37,115 bases of DNA, taken from positions 1-37,115 of the forward strand of contig CAIXKG010000052.1 of assembly GCA_903919985.1 (NCBI GenBank), given 5' to 3'. Source of the DNA: an uncultured Opitutia bacterium (lineage in GTDB: Bacteria > Verrucomicrobiota > Verrucomicrobiia > Opitutales > Opitutaceae). The stretch's first letter is position 1. The number at the start of each line of letters is the position of its first letter. Positions 24,558-32,189 of this stretch are shown piece by piece. A program made the position numbers and the translations under genes. Below the pieces are notes generated by a model. That model searched no databases, was not told the DNA's origin, and worked only from the letters and a program-made list of their open reading frames with translations.

Positions 24558-25481
24558 ATGAAAACTTATGCGCGCCGCACGCTTGGGTTGATTCTGGCCG
24601 GCTTGATTTTAACTGGGGCAACGGGCTGCGATCGAACTGAGAAAAGTGGCGCCGCGGCGTCGGCGCCGGCGGTCGCGGCCAGAGCCGACGGGGCCGAACG
24701 CTATGCGTTGACCGGCGAAGTTTTGTCCGTGAATGAGGCGGGCAAGGCGATCACGGTGCGGCACGACGAGGTCAAGGGACTCATGCCGGCGATGACCATG
24801 GATTTCGCGGTGTCGGGCGGCGATGTGCGGGTGTTGAAAGCCGGGCAGCACATCCGCGCGGAATTGGTCCGCGAGAAAAACGGCGATTCCCGTCTGGAAA
24901 AAATCTGGCCAGACGACCAGGCGACGAATGCCGCGATCGCCGCCGGCGCACGGGGGTTGCGGGAGGATACCATGACCAAGGGCAAGGCCGCGTATCGCGA
25001 AATGGGCGAGGCGATCCCGAACTTCACGCTGTTGGATCAGGAAGGCCGGGTGATCACCAGCGGCCGCTTTCGCGGCAAGACCGTGATGTTGAATTTCATT
25101 TTTACCCGGTGCCCGTTCGTCGACAAGTGCCCGGCGGCGACTTTGAAAATGATGGCGGCGCAAAAGCAGGTTAAGGCAGCCGCGCTGCCGAACATCGAGT
25201 TGATCTCAATCACGCTGGACCCGGCCTACGACACGCCGGGGATTTTGAAGGAGTACGCGGCGGTCCGCGGGATCGATCCGGCGAACTTCTCGTTTCTCAC
25301 CGGACCGGAAGGCGCGATCCGTGATTTGCTCACGCAATTTGGCGTCGTGGCGGAATTCGAGGGCGACTTGTTGAAGCACAGCCTCGCTACGCTGTTGATC
25401 GATCCGACGGGGAAAATCATCCATCGCGCCGACGGCAGCGGGTGGGAGCCGGAAGAATTTGTGGCGAAGATGAAAAAGTGA
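24558..25481 (+). CDS. CusF-like copper-binding domain fused to SCO1/SenC domain, lipoprotein
   Basis: 307 residues. Lipoprotein signal MKTYARRTLGLILAGLILTG followed by ATGC (C24). A CusF-like domain (about 48-115) contains LTGEVLSVNE, VRHDEVKGLMPAMTMDF with the Met/His copper site. A thioredoxin-fold SCO domain (about 150-307) contains FTLLDQEG, LNFIFTRCPFVDKCP (C185, C191), the SITLDPAYDTP strand and LLKHSLATLLIDP (H274). SCO proteins insert copper into the CuA site of oxidases. The cysteines are spaced C-x5-C rather than the usual C-x3-C. The gene is divergent from ctaA, and its stop overlaps the next start (GTGA). ATG 24558 begins the signal peptide. Confidence 0.92.
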   Translation: MKTYARRTLGLILAGLILTGATGCDRTEKSGAAASAPAVAARADGAERYALTGEVLSVNEAGKAITVRHDEVKGLMPAMTMDFAVSGGDVRVLKAGQHIRAELVREKNGDSRLEKIWPDDQATNAAIAAGARGLREDTMTKGKAAYREMGEAIPNFTLLDQEGRVITSGRFRGKTVMLNFIFTRCPFVDKCPAATLKMMAAQKQVKAAALPNIELISITLDPAYDTPGILKEYAAVRGIDPANFSFLTGPEGAIRDLLTQFGVVAEFEGDLLKHSLATLLIDPTGKIIHRADGSGWEPEEFVAKMKK

Positions 25482-26515
25482 ACGACGAAACTTCCAGTCC
25501 TGTAGGCGGGGCGTCCGCACCCCGCAGCGATGGGGTAGATAATCCCGTGCGAATGCGGGGTGAGGGTGCGCCGCATTCGGGTTTAGCTGCACGGCAGTGG
25601 CGGCAGGCGGCTTGGATCACGTTGGGTGCGGTGGCGGTGTTTTTGTTTCTCCGCTTCCTGCCGACGGGCACGAATCTCAATCACATGGACTTTCGCGCGA
25701 CGGGGGGAAACTCCTTCGATTTCTGCGATCCGTTGAACCCGCAGTTCATTCCGGTCGTCGACGTGCGTTCGCCGGTTGCGATGTCGCTGACGACGGCCGG
25801 AGCCGCGGTGCGGGCGGGCGAATCCGCGCGCGGCACGATGACCCTGAAAACCGCGAACGGGAAATTGATCTCGCCGGAGGATCTGCTCGTGGTGCACACG
25901 AAGAGACTGCATCTCCTGATCGTCGATCCGGCGCTCGGGGACTATCAGCATGTCCATCCGACGCCGGGCAAAAATCCTGGCCAGTGGAATTTTGAATTCA
26001 CACCACGGCGGACCGGAATTTATCGCGTGTTCGCCGACTTCACCCCGGTGGCGACAGCGCGCGGATTGTACGCCAGCGCGGATTTGGCCGTGACGGACGG
26101 CATCAGTCCGATGGTGTCACCGGCCGACCTCGCCACGGTTCGAGCGGCGGCGAAGTCGACCTGGTCCGTGGAGCGAGACGGCATTCGTTTCACGCTGACG
26201 CCTAGCGCGGAGCCGGTGCGGGCCAGGCAGGTGGTGGACTTGAAGTTTGCCGCCACGCGGGCCGATGGCGGCCGCGTCGCACTCGAGCCGGTGATGGGCG
26301 CGTTTGCGCATCTCGTGGCGTTCGATGAGGCCCGGCGCGGTTTTGCTCACTTGCACCCGATGGAAACGGATCTGCTCGCTCCGCCTGATCCGGTGAAGCC
26401 GGCGCTTTCGTTTAAGATCACGATTCCCAGCGCGGGCCGATACGTGATCTGGGCGCAGGTTAACGTCGAGGGACGCGAGACGTTTTTGCCCTTTTGGTTC
26501 GACGTGGCGCCGTGA
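25478..26515 (+). CDS. Membrane-anchored His-rich YtkA-like protein, probable copper role
   Basis: 345 residues. An N-terminal tail (1-42) precedes one membrane helix (about 43-60); the rest is extracytoplasmic with two beta domains of YtkA type. The first (about 95-215) contains VVHTKRLHLLIVD, DYQHVHPTP and YRVFADFTPVA. The second (about 225-345) contains GAFAHLVAFDEARRGFAHLHP and RYVIWAQVNVEGRETFLPFW. The histidine clusters suggest metal binding; with SCO upstream, copper is the likely metal. A GTG start at 25478 overlaps the SCO stop (GTGA), so the two are coupled. Residues about 10-33 are encoded by a REP-like repeat, so ATG 25553 is a possible alternative start. The exact function is unknown. 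Confidence 0.75.
   Translation: MNDETSSPVGGASAPRSDGVDNPVRMRGEGAPHSGLAARQWRQAAWITLGAVAVFLFLRFLPTGTNLNHMDFRATGGNSFDFCDPLNPQFIPVVDVRSPVAMSLTTAGAAVRAGESARGTMTLKTANGKLISPEDLLVVHTKRLHLLIVDPALGDYQHVHPTPGKNPGQWNFEFTPRRTGIYRVFADFTPVATARGLYASADLAVTDGISPMVSPADLATVRAAAKSTWSVERDGIRFTLTPSAEPVRARQVVDLKFAATRADGGRVALEPVMGAFAHLVAFDEARRGFAHLHPMETDLLAPPDPVKPALSFKITIPSAGRYVIWAQVNVEGRETFLPFWFDVAP
25506..25574. repeat. REP-like inverted pair inside a reading frame
   Basis: Left unit GCGGGGCGTCCGCACCCCGC (25506-25525) is itself a near-palindrome. The right unit (25554-25574, TGCGGGGTGAGGG then TGCGCCGC) is its imperfect reverse complement (about 16 of 21 bases). CCTGTAG precedes the left unit. This looks like a small inverted-pair REP/MITE-type element. 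It lies within the 5' part of the YtkA-like gene, or just before it if ATG 25553 is used. Confidence 0.7.
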
Positions 26516-26684
26516 GCTTCCGCTCGAGGGCGTCCATCGTCTTGGCGAAAGCGTGTCCGAGATCGACGTGGTAGGCGTCGGCGCACACCAGCACGGACCA
26601 GAGGCAGTCGGCGAGTTCGTGGGCGAGTGCAGCCTCGAGGTTCTTGGCCGGGCGCCGGCCGATCTTGGGCCCGGCGCGGCTCAA
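26460..26684 (-). pseudogene. Fragment of a MazG-like nucleotide pyrophosphohydrolase
   Basis: On the minus strand, 26514-26684 encodes LSRAGPKIGRRPAKNLEAAL then AHELADCLWSVLVCADAYHV and DLGHAFAKTMDALERKL. This matches the C-terminal half of small MazG-like all-alpha NTP pyrophosphohydrolases, including the second ExxD metal motif (HELAD). The N-terminal half with the first metal motif is absent: an in-frame stop lies at 26718-26720 and no ATG precedes the conserved part. After ALERKL the frame runs on into antisense of the upstream gene. The identification rests on one motif region recalled by eye. It is most likely a decaying gene caught between two + strand genes. Confidence 0.55.
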
Positions 26685-26725
26685 GCACGGTGCTCGGTTG
26701 ACGTGGGCGGCAGATTTTTATCCGT

Positions 26726-27364
26726 GTGGGCGATGATCGTTCGTCATTTTCACGCTTGAGCGCGATTTTTCATGAAATTGTCACGGGGGCGCTCAATGCG
26801 AGCCGGCTCGAGCAAGCGGCTACCGTCCTGGGGGTGATCTTCGTGTGGCTGGCGATGCGGGAAAGTTTGTGGAATTTCCCGGTGGGCTTGGTGCAAGCGG
26901 CGTTGTCCGGCTGGGTTTTTTTTCAGGGGAAACTCTATTCCGACGCCGTCCTGCAGGTGATATTTTTTGCGGCGATGATCTATGGCTGGTGGCACTGGGG
27001 TCGGGGAACGAAAGACGAAGCGGCGCTGGCCGTGCAGCGTTTATCGTTGCGGGGCCGGCTGGCGTGGTCGCTCGGCACGCTGGCGGTGTGCGGGGCATGG
27101 GGTGCGGGGATGGCGACCTTTACGGATGCGGCGTTGCCGTGGTGGGACGGCTTTATTTTTGCGGCCAGCGTGACCGCGCAGTGGCTGCAATCGCGTAAGA
27201 TCCTCGAGAACTGGCACGCGTGGATTATCACCAACACGGTCGCGATCGGCGTTTATTGGAGCCGGGGATTTTATTGGTTCGCGGTGCTCTATTTTATTTT
27301 CTGGCTGCTGGCTTGGGGTGGGCTCCGAGCCTGGCGCGAATCATGGCGGAGGGCGCATGGCTGA
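26726..27364 (+). CDS. pnuC: Nicotinamide riboside transporter PnuC
   Basis: 212 residues, six to seven membrane helices, PnuC family (facilitated uptake of nicotinamide riboside for NAD salvage). Typical segments are VLGVIFVWLAMRESLWNFPV, LYSDAVLQVIFFAAMIYGWW with the aromatic HWG, QWLQSRKILENWHAWI and the C-terminal FYWFAVLYFIFWLLAWGG. The start is uncertain: GTG 26726 or TTG 26756 (then SAIFHEIVTGALNAS). The latter gives a more usual N-terminus. TTGACG lies at 26698-26703. Its end overlaps the NadR-type kinase start by 8 bases, and that kinase would phosphorylate the imported substrate. Confidence 0.9.
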   Translation: MGDDRSSFSRLSAIFHEIVTGALNASRLEQAATVLGVIFVWLAMRESLWNFPVGLVQAALSGWVFFQGKLYSDAVLQVIFFAAMIYGWWHWGRGTKDEAALAVQRLSLRGRLAWSLGTLAVCGAWGAGMATFTDAALPWWDGFIFAASVTAQWLQSRKILENWHAWIITNTVAIGVYWSRGFYWFAVLYFIFWLLAWGGLRAWRESWRRAHG

Positions 27365-27893
27365 CGTAAAGCGCATCGCAATTTTCGGCACGGAGTCCAC
27401 CGGCAAGACCACGCTGGCCCGCATGCTGGCGAACCACTTCGAAGAGCCGTGGGCCGCGGAATACGTGCGGGAATACTGGGATACCCACGACGGAAAAATC
27501 GGGCCCGCCGATCTCGATGCGATCGCTCGAGGTCAAATCGCAAACGAGGAAACGGCGGCCGCGCGCGCGCGGCGCGTGGTTTTTTGCGACACCGAGCTGA
27601 TGACGTGTGTCCTGTGGAACGACCTCCTGTTTCCCGGCGCCTGCCCGGTGTGGGTGCGTCCGGAGGCTGAGGCGCGCGCCCGGAATTTTTCGCTCTTTTT
27701 ATTCTGCGACACGGATGTCGCGTTCGCGCCCGATCCCCAGCGTTGTTTTCCCGACGACGCACGGCGGATCGCGGCAGGAAAACTTTGGCGCGACACGCTC
27801 GCGCAACGCGGTCTCCCGTGGAAGCAGATCGCGGGCGGCTGGCCCGCCCGTGAAGCGGCGGCGATTGCAGCGGTCAAAGCGTTGCTGGACTAG
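27357..27893 (+). CDS. NadR-type ribosylnicotinamide kinase
   Basis: 178-residue P-loop kinase matching the C-terminal kinase domain of NadR, which converts nicotinamide riboside to NMN. It stands alone, without the NadR adenylyltransferase or DNA-binding domains. Walker A is GTESTGKTT (11-19); further family segments are PWAAEYVREYWD (31-42), LDAIARGQIANEE, VVFCDTELMTCVLW and the LFLFCDTDVAF region. ATG 27357 (MADVKRIAIFG) overlaps the end of pnuC by 8 bases, a strong sign of an operon. Substrate is inferred from family and from pnuC. Confidence 0.9.
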   Translation: MADVKRIAIFGTESTGKTTLARMLANHFEEPWAAEYVREYWDTHDGKIGPADLDAIARGQIANEETAAARARRVVFCDTELMTCVLWNDLLFPGACPVWVRPEAEARARNFSLFLFCDTDVAFAPDPQRCFPDDARRIAAGKLWRDTLAQRGLPWKQIAGGWPAREAAAIAAVKALLD

Positions 27894-27908
27894 CTTCGCA
27901 CCGGGACG

Positions 27909-28157
27909 GTGCGCGCAGGAACCCCGCTCCTTTTCTCCGTCGTCTACGAACAATCCGAGGGCCGCGGGAAAGTCTTGAAGACAATCAAAGACCCGAGGCT
28001 CACGTGGGTTCATTATTTCGTGGGCAAGGGTGTGTTTTTCGGAGCGGGTATCCGGGCCAATAAGCTTGGGCGAGAAGCGAAACGCCTCCGCGTGATCGAG
28101 TGGTCGGATAGCGCGGGCTTGCGCGCGCGAACGCGGACCGGTGCTCTGGCCGGATGA
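27909..28157 (+). CDS. Possible small protein coupled to tcdA (weak)
   Basis: 82-codon GTG-start frame with no recognised domain (LLFSVVYEQSEGRGKVLKTI, VHYFVGKGVFFGAGIRANKL, RLRVIEWSDSAG). In favour: its stop overlaps the tcdA start as ATGA, it fills the 260-base gap after the NadR-type kinase, and its third codon positions look richer in G/C than its second positions. Against: no known family, a GTG start and a low-complexity tail. It may equally be non-coding. Confidence 0.3.
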   Translation: MRAGTPLLFSVVYEQSEGRGKVLKTIKDPRLTWVHYFVGKGVFFGAGIRANKLGREAKRLRVIEWSDSAGLRARTRTGALAG

Positions 28158-28957
28158 CGAGTGGAGACGACGATTATGCGCAGCGCTTCGGCGGCGTGGC
28201 GCGCTTGTTCGGGAGCGCCGCCTTGGCGCGTTTGCGCGCGGCGCACGTCGCCGTGATCGGGCTGGGCGGCGTGGGCTCGTGGACCGTGGAAGGTCTCGCG
28301 CGGAGCGGGGTTGGCGCACTGACGTTGATCGATCTCGACGATGTATGCGTGACCAATGTTAACCGCCAGCTGCCGGCGCTCGACGGCCAGATCGGCCGGC
28401 CGAAATCGGCCGTGCTCGCGGAACGGGTGCGGTTGATCAACCCGGCCTGCCGGGTGGCGAGCGTCGCGGAATTTTTCACGGCGGCGACCGCGGAGCGTCT
28501 CCTGGCGCCGCGCTTCAATGTCGTCGTGGATGCGGTCGACTTGATGTCGCACAAAGCGCTGCTGATCGCGGAGAGCGTGAAGCGTGGCTGCGGCTGCGTG
28601 ACGGTGGGCGCGGCGGGTGGACGGCGGGATGCAACGCGGGTTCGGGTGAGCGATCTGGGCGATTCCGGGAGCGATGAATTGCTGCGGCAGGTCCGGAAAA
28701 AATTACGGCGCGACTACGCTTTCGCGAAAGGCGAGGGCCATCGCTATGGCGTGCGTTGCGTATGGACCGACGAGCCGCCGGTGTATCCGTGGGCGGACGG
28801 GACCTGTCGCGCGACGGTCGAACCGGGCAGCAACCTGCAGTTGGACTGCGCGACGGGCTTCGGCACCGCGGTGTGGGTCACGGGCGCGTTTGGTCTCGCG
28901 GCGGCACAGGAAGCGGTGCGCGTGATCGTGGGTGACGATTTTAGCGCGCGAGGATAA
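28154..28957 (+). CDS. tcdA: tRNA threonylcarbamoyladenosine dehydratase (TcdA/CsdL)
   Basis: 267-residue E1-like (ThiF superfamily) enzyme that cyclises t6A37 of tRNAs to ct6A using ATP. It starts with DYAQRFGGVARLFG (7-20). The nucleotide-binding loop is VIGLGGVGSW (34-43), and LIDLDDVCVTNVNRQLPAL (58-76) carries the ATP-binding Asp and Arg. DAVDLMSHKALLI follows, and DPGSNLQLDC-like EPGSNLQLDCATGFGTAVWV lies near the C-terminus. Length and order match TcdA. ATG 28154 is confirmed by RFGG position; it overlaps a possible small upstream frame (ATGA). Confidence 0.93.
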   Translation: MTSGDDDYAQRFGGVARLFGSAALARLRAAHVAVIGLGGVGSWTVEGLARSGVGALTLIDLDDVCVTNVNRQLPALDGQIGRPKSAVLAERVRLINPACRVASVAEFFTAATAERLLAPRFNVVVDAVDLMSHKALLIAESVKRGCGCVTVGAAGGRRDATRVRVSDLGDSGSDELLRQVRKKLRRDYAFAKGEGHRYGVRCVWTDEPPVYPWADGTCRATVEPGSNLQLDCATGFGTAVWVTGAFGLAAAQEAVRVIVGDDFSARG

Positions 28958-28985
28958 GCGCGGCTAAGCTCGGCGCCTTGCGACG

Positions 28986-29014
28986 AAAAAAAGGGCCGCA
29001 GCAAGCTGCGGCCC
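28986..29014 (-). terminator. Intrinsic terminator of ilvB
   Basis: Read on the minus strand: stem GGGCCGCAGC, loop TT, GCTGCGGCCC (29014 down to 28993), directly followed by seven T (28992-28986). This is a textbook Rho-independent terminator, 30 bases after the ilvB stop codon. The stem also lies 35 bases after the convergent tcdA stop and may serve both. Confidence 0.92.
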
Positions 29015-29044
29015 GAAAATCAGAGCAGGCGCCTCAAGCGCCGC

Positions 29045-30814
29045 TTACTTCAGCAGCATGTCCTTCACCGTTTTACCGGCGGGGATCATCGGCAAGACGT
29101 GCTCCGTGTAGGGCACGATCACGTCGAGGACGTACGGGCCGTCGTGGTCGAGCATTTCCTGGATCGCTTCGCGTAGCTCGCTCTTCTTGTGCACGCGGCG
29201 CGCTTTCACGCCGAAGCCTTGGGCGATGGTGACGAAATCAGGGTAGATGCCGGCGAGGTTATCGGGGCTGCCGACGTTGGTCTCGTCGCCGAGAATCGTG
29301 TTGCCGCGCACGCTGCCGTAGAAGCGGTCTTCCCATTGCACGACCATGCCAAGGTGCTGGTTATTCAGGATCATCGCTTTCGCGGCGATCTTCTCGATCT
29401 TCGCGGTGGCGAGCTCCTGGATGTTCATCACCCACGAGCCGTCGCCGTCGATGTCGATGACTTGTTTGTCCGGACGGGCCACTTTGGCGCCGAGGGCGGC
29501 GGGATAGCCGAAGCCCATCGCGCCGAGACCGAGCGAGCTGATGTAGCGGCGCGGCTCGTTGAAACGATAGAACTGGGCGGCCCACATCTGGTGTTGGCCG
29601 ACGCCGGTCGTGATGATCGCATCGCCCTTCGTGAGTTCGTAGAGGGTCTTCACCGCTTCCTGCGGGACGATGTGCTTGCTCTCTTCGTAGCCGAACGGGT
29701 GATCCTTCATCCACGTGTCGATCTGCGCGTGCCACGCTTTGGTCTCGGGTGGCGCGAATTTTGCGGCGAGTTCGTTGAGGCGGGTGAGCGCGTATTTGAT
29801 GTCGCTCGTGATCGCGAGCTGGACGCGCTTGTTCTTGTTGTGCTCGGACGCGTCGATGTCGATGTGGACGATCTTGGCCGCGGCGGCGAATTTGTCGGTG
29901 TTGCCCGTGATGCGGTCGTCGAAGCGCGCGGCGAAACACAGGAGCAAGTCGCATTGGTCGACGGCCCAGTTCCCGTAGGCGGCGCCATGCATGCCGAACC
30001 AGTGCATCGACAACGGATGCGTTTCGGGGAACGTACCCACGCCCATCAGCGTGGTGGCGACGCGGATATTGGTTTTTTCCGCGAAGGCTTTCAGTTCGGC
30101 GCTGGCTTCGGCTGAAACCACGCCGCCGCCGACGTAGAGCACGGGCCGCTTCGCGTCGGCAATGAGCGCGAGGATTTTGCGGAGTTCTTCGTCGGTCGCT
30201 TGCGGAACGTGACTGAGCGTGGGATTGCGGAACTCGACTGTGGCCGGAAACACCGGCTGGAATTTCGCCTGCTGCACGTCCTTCGGAATATCGATGACGA
30301 CCGGACCGGGCCGGCCGCTGCGGGCCAGAACGAAGGCTTCCTTGAAGATGCGCGGCAGATCGTGGACATCGAGCACCAGGTAGGAGTGCTTCACGACGGG
30401 GAGCGTCATGCCGTAGAAATCGGTTTCCTGAAACGCCATCTTGCCGATGTATTTCGAAAACACCTGACCGGTGATCGCGACCATCGGGATCGAGTCCATG
30501 AACGCGTCGGCGATGGCAGAGACGAGATTGGTCGCGCCGGGACCGCTGGTGGCCATGCACACGCCGACTTTTCCGGTCACGCGCGAGTAAGCCTCGGCGG
30601 CGAATGAACCGCCCTGTTCGTGGCGCGGGAGGATCGTCCGGATCTTATCGGTGCGGGCGAGAGACTGGTGGAGCTCCTGCGAAGCACCGCCCGGGTAGGC
30701 GAAGATGACATCCACGCCCTCGCGGATGAGGCACTCGACGACAGCGTCGGAGCCCTTCATTTCGCGGCCGATCTCGGCTTGAGGAAACTTGGCGGGAGTG
30801 GAGGTGGTTTTCAT
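29045..30814 (-). CDS. ilvB: Acetolactate synthase large subunit
   Basis: 589-residue ThDP-dependent acetohydroxyacid synthase, the first shared step of branched-chain amino acid synthesis. [15 protein letters not shown] (38-52), the catalytic glutamate in LPRHEQGG (E66), the FAD/central domain ([13 protein letters not shown]), and the ThDP motif [11 protein letters not shown] ... [16 protein letters not shown] are all present. Length matches the family. ATG 30814 is used; M19 ([11 protein letters not shown]) is a possible later start. The small subunit gene (ilvH/ilvN) is not adjacent. A structured leader precedes it, with a strong terminator after. Confidence 0.96.
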   Translation of the reverse strand: MKTTSTPAKFPQAEIGREMKGSDAVVECLIREGVDVIFAYPGGASQELHQSLARTDKIRTILPRHEQGGSFAAEAYSRVTGKVGVCMATSGPGATNLVSAIADAFMDSIPMVAITGQVFSKYIGKMAFQETDFYGMTLPVVKHSYLVLDVHDLPRIFKEAFVLARSGRPGPVVIDIPKDVQQAKFQPVFPATVEFRNPTLSHVPQATDEELRKILALIADAKRPVLYVGGGVVSAEASAELKAFAEKTNIRVATTLMGVGTFPETHPLSMHWFGMHGAAYGNWAVDQCDLLLCFAARFDDRITGNTDKFAAAAKIVHIDIDASEHNKNKRVQLAITSDIKYALTRLNELAAKFAPPETKAWHAQIDTWMKDHPFGYEESKHIVPQEAVKTLYELTKGDAIITTGVGQHQMWAAQFYRFNEPRRYISSLGLGAMGFGYPAALGAKVARPDKQVIDIDGDGSWVMNIQELATAKIEKIAAKAMILNNQHLGMVVQWEDRFYGSVRGNTILGDETNVGSPDNLAGIYPDFVTIAQGFGVKARRVHKKSELREAIQEMLDHDGPYVLDVIVPYTEHVLPMIPAGKTVKDMLLK

Positions 30815-30855
30815 GGCGATGACTTTCGATAAAAAAGCCTGTCAGCAAAAACCAT
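30811..30855 (-). promoter_or_regulatory. 14-codon upstream frame overlapping the ilvB start
   Basis: ATG at 30855-30853 opens [14 protein letters not shown] and stops with TGA overlapping the ilvB ATG (ATGA). It begins three bases after the leader hairpin. It is not enriched in Leu, Ile or Val codons, so classical attenuation is unlikely; simple translational coupling is possible, or chance. Confidence 0.3.
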
Positions 30856-30857
30856 CG

Positions 30858-30896
30858 GCCCGCCGGGAGGCAAGCCTCGGAATTGCCCCGGCGGGC
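30858..30896 (-). promoter_or_regulatory. GC-rich hairpin in the ilvB leader
   Basis: On the minus strand GCCCGCCGGG (30896-30887) pairs perfectly with CCCGGCGGGC (30867-30858) around a 19-base loop that itself contains AGGC-TT-GCCT. Five T follow six bases later (30851-30847). It lies 43 bases before the ilvB start. It could be a terminator-like attenuator or part of a regulatory leader; no known riboswitch class is recognised. Confidence 0.5.
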
Positions 30897-30989
30897 GGAC
30901 CGCACTCCTAGGGCGGTTTTGATTTTTCCGCGGCCGTTTGGTGGAGCGGCGGGCGTCTCGGCCAGCCGCTCCGTCGTTAACGGCTAAGC

Positions 30990-31988
30990 TCAGGCCAGCG
31001 CGTCGCGGCAATACTTCACCGCGCGGGCGATTTCCGCCATGCGCGTCGAGCCGGCCGGGACGCGGTATTCGAATTCGATCGTTGCCTGAATATCCCACTT
31101 GTTATCGCGGATCAGGCGCAGCACTTCGACGATCGGCGTGTCGCCTTCGCCGAAGGGCGTGTTCGGTCCCTCGTGCAGTTTGCGATCCTTGACGTGGACA
31201 TGCGTGATCCGCGCGTGCTGCTTCTTGATGAATTCCACGGGAGAAACGTTGTTGCCCGCCACAAAGTGGCCGAGATCGACATTGGCCCCGTTATATTTCG
31301 CGAGGGAGAACGCATGCTCCCAATGCGCCGGGATCGTGGCCGCGTGGCCATGATAGCCGACCATCATCTGGTGCTTGTCGGCAAACCGACCGACGCGAAC
31401 GAGGTCGTCTTCCTTGGCCGAGATCTCGCACGAAATCGCGCGGGCGCCGAGCATTTTGGCCATCGTGAAATTATAATCGAGCACGTCGTCCGTGAGGCGA
31501 AACATGTTATCGACCTTCAGGATTTCGATCAGCACGCCGGAGCTCTCGTACATGCGGCGGAACTCCTTTACGCGATCCATCGATGCGCCGAGGCGCCACT
31601 GGCGGAGCTTCTCGGCGTTGGCTTGAACGAGCGCGGGATCGGCGGGGACCGCGGCGCCGCCGGTCGCGGCGGCCCGGGTATTCAGGAGCGCTTCGGGCAC
31701 ACCCAGAAATAATTCAACGGGCTGCGTCCGCAATTCCAGGGAACTGACGCCGAGTTGCACGCAGTTTTTGAGCACCTCGTCCGCGCCCATGACATTGTTG
31801 CCAAAACTGTAGGGAACGTTGAGGCCGATTTGGACTCCGTTCACCTTTGAGTTTGGCTTGGTGGCTGGCGTCGTGGTCGACGCGGCCCCAGCGGCACGCA
31901 GCGGAGCTGATGCGGCCGACCACAGGCCGGCCGCGGGCAGAGCGGCGAGGGCTATTTTGGAGAATTCGCGGCGGGTGTAGGATGTCAT
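30990..31988 (-). CDS. Tat-exported sugar phosphate isomerase/epimerase-like TIM-barrel protein
   Basis: 332 residues of the xylose isomerase-like TIM-barrel superfamily. A Tat signal is clear: TRREFSKIALAALPAAG with twin Arg followed by a hydrophobic stretch and an Ala-rich end (MTSYTRREF start at 31988). The barrel has the expected metal-site strands: GARAISCEISAKEDD (E), VGYHGHAATIP (H), NVDLGHFVAGNN (D), ITHVHVKDRK (H, D) and a final glutamate in QATIEFEYRV. Such proteins act on sugars or inositols, and the exported ones are common in Verrucomicrobiota and Planctomycetota. Substrate unknown. It is upstream of ilvB on the same strand and divergent from the cytochrome protein gene. Confidence 0.88.
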   Translation of the reverse strand: MTSYTRREFSKIALAALPAAGLWSAASAPLRAAGAASTTTPATKPNSKVNGVQIGLNVPYSFGNNVMGADEVLKNCVQLGVSSLELRTQPVELFLGVPEALLNTRAAATGGAAVPADPALVQANAEKLRQWRLGASMDRVKEFRRMYESSGVLIEILKVDNMFRLTDDVLDYNFTMAKMLGARAISCEISAKEDDLVRVGRFADKHQMMVGYHGHAATIPAHWEHAFSLAKYNGANVDLGHFVAGNNVSPVEFIKKQHARITHVHVKDRKLHEGPNTPFGEGDTPIVEVLRLIRDNKWDIQATIEFEYRVPAGSTRMAEIARAVKYCRDALA

Positions 31989-32099
31989 GGAATTGTCGGG
32001 AAGGGGCGTCGGCCGCTGGCCGGAAGGAGGGTGCAAGCGGCTGCACCGCGGACTACAAACCGAGCGGAAGTGCGGGCAAGATATTTCCTCGACCGTCCC

Positions 32100-32126
32100 T
32101 TGACCCGGTGTTCGGATTTATAAATA
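32100..32126 (+). promoter_or_regulatory. Putative promoter of the PVC-type cytochrome gene
   Basis: TTGACC (32100-32105) followed by an AT-rich patch, with TATAAA at 32119-32124 and TAAATA at 32121-32126 (spacing 13 or 15, shorter than ideal). It is an AT-rich island in otherwise GC-rich DNA, 64 bases before the ATG at 32190. Confidence 0.45.
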
Positions 32127-32155
32127 AATCGAAACGCATAGCCCTCGGTTGTCGT

Positions 32156-32171
32156 GTGGCAGCCGTGCCAC
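32156..32171. promoter_or_regulatory. Small palindrome in the 5' leader
   Basis: GTGGCA-GCCG-TGCCAC, perfect 6-bp arms, 18 bases before the ATG of the cytochrome protein gene. Possible operator or mRNA stem near the ribosome-binding region; function unknown. Confidence 0.35.
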
Positions 32172-32189
32172 TTCGAATCAATTTTCCCC

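Noticed and set aside
28961..30991. Direct repeats CGGCTAAGCTC at 28961 and 30981 flanking ilvB
   Set aside because: An 11-mer match is expected many times by chance in 37 kb; no other sign of mobility of ilvB.
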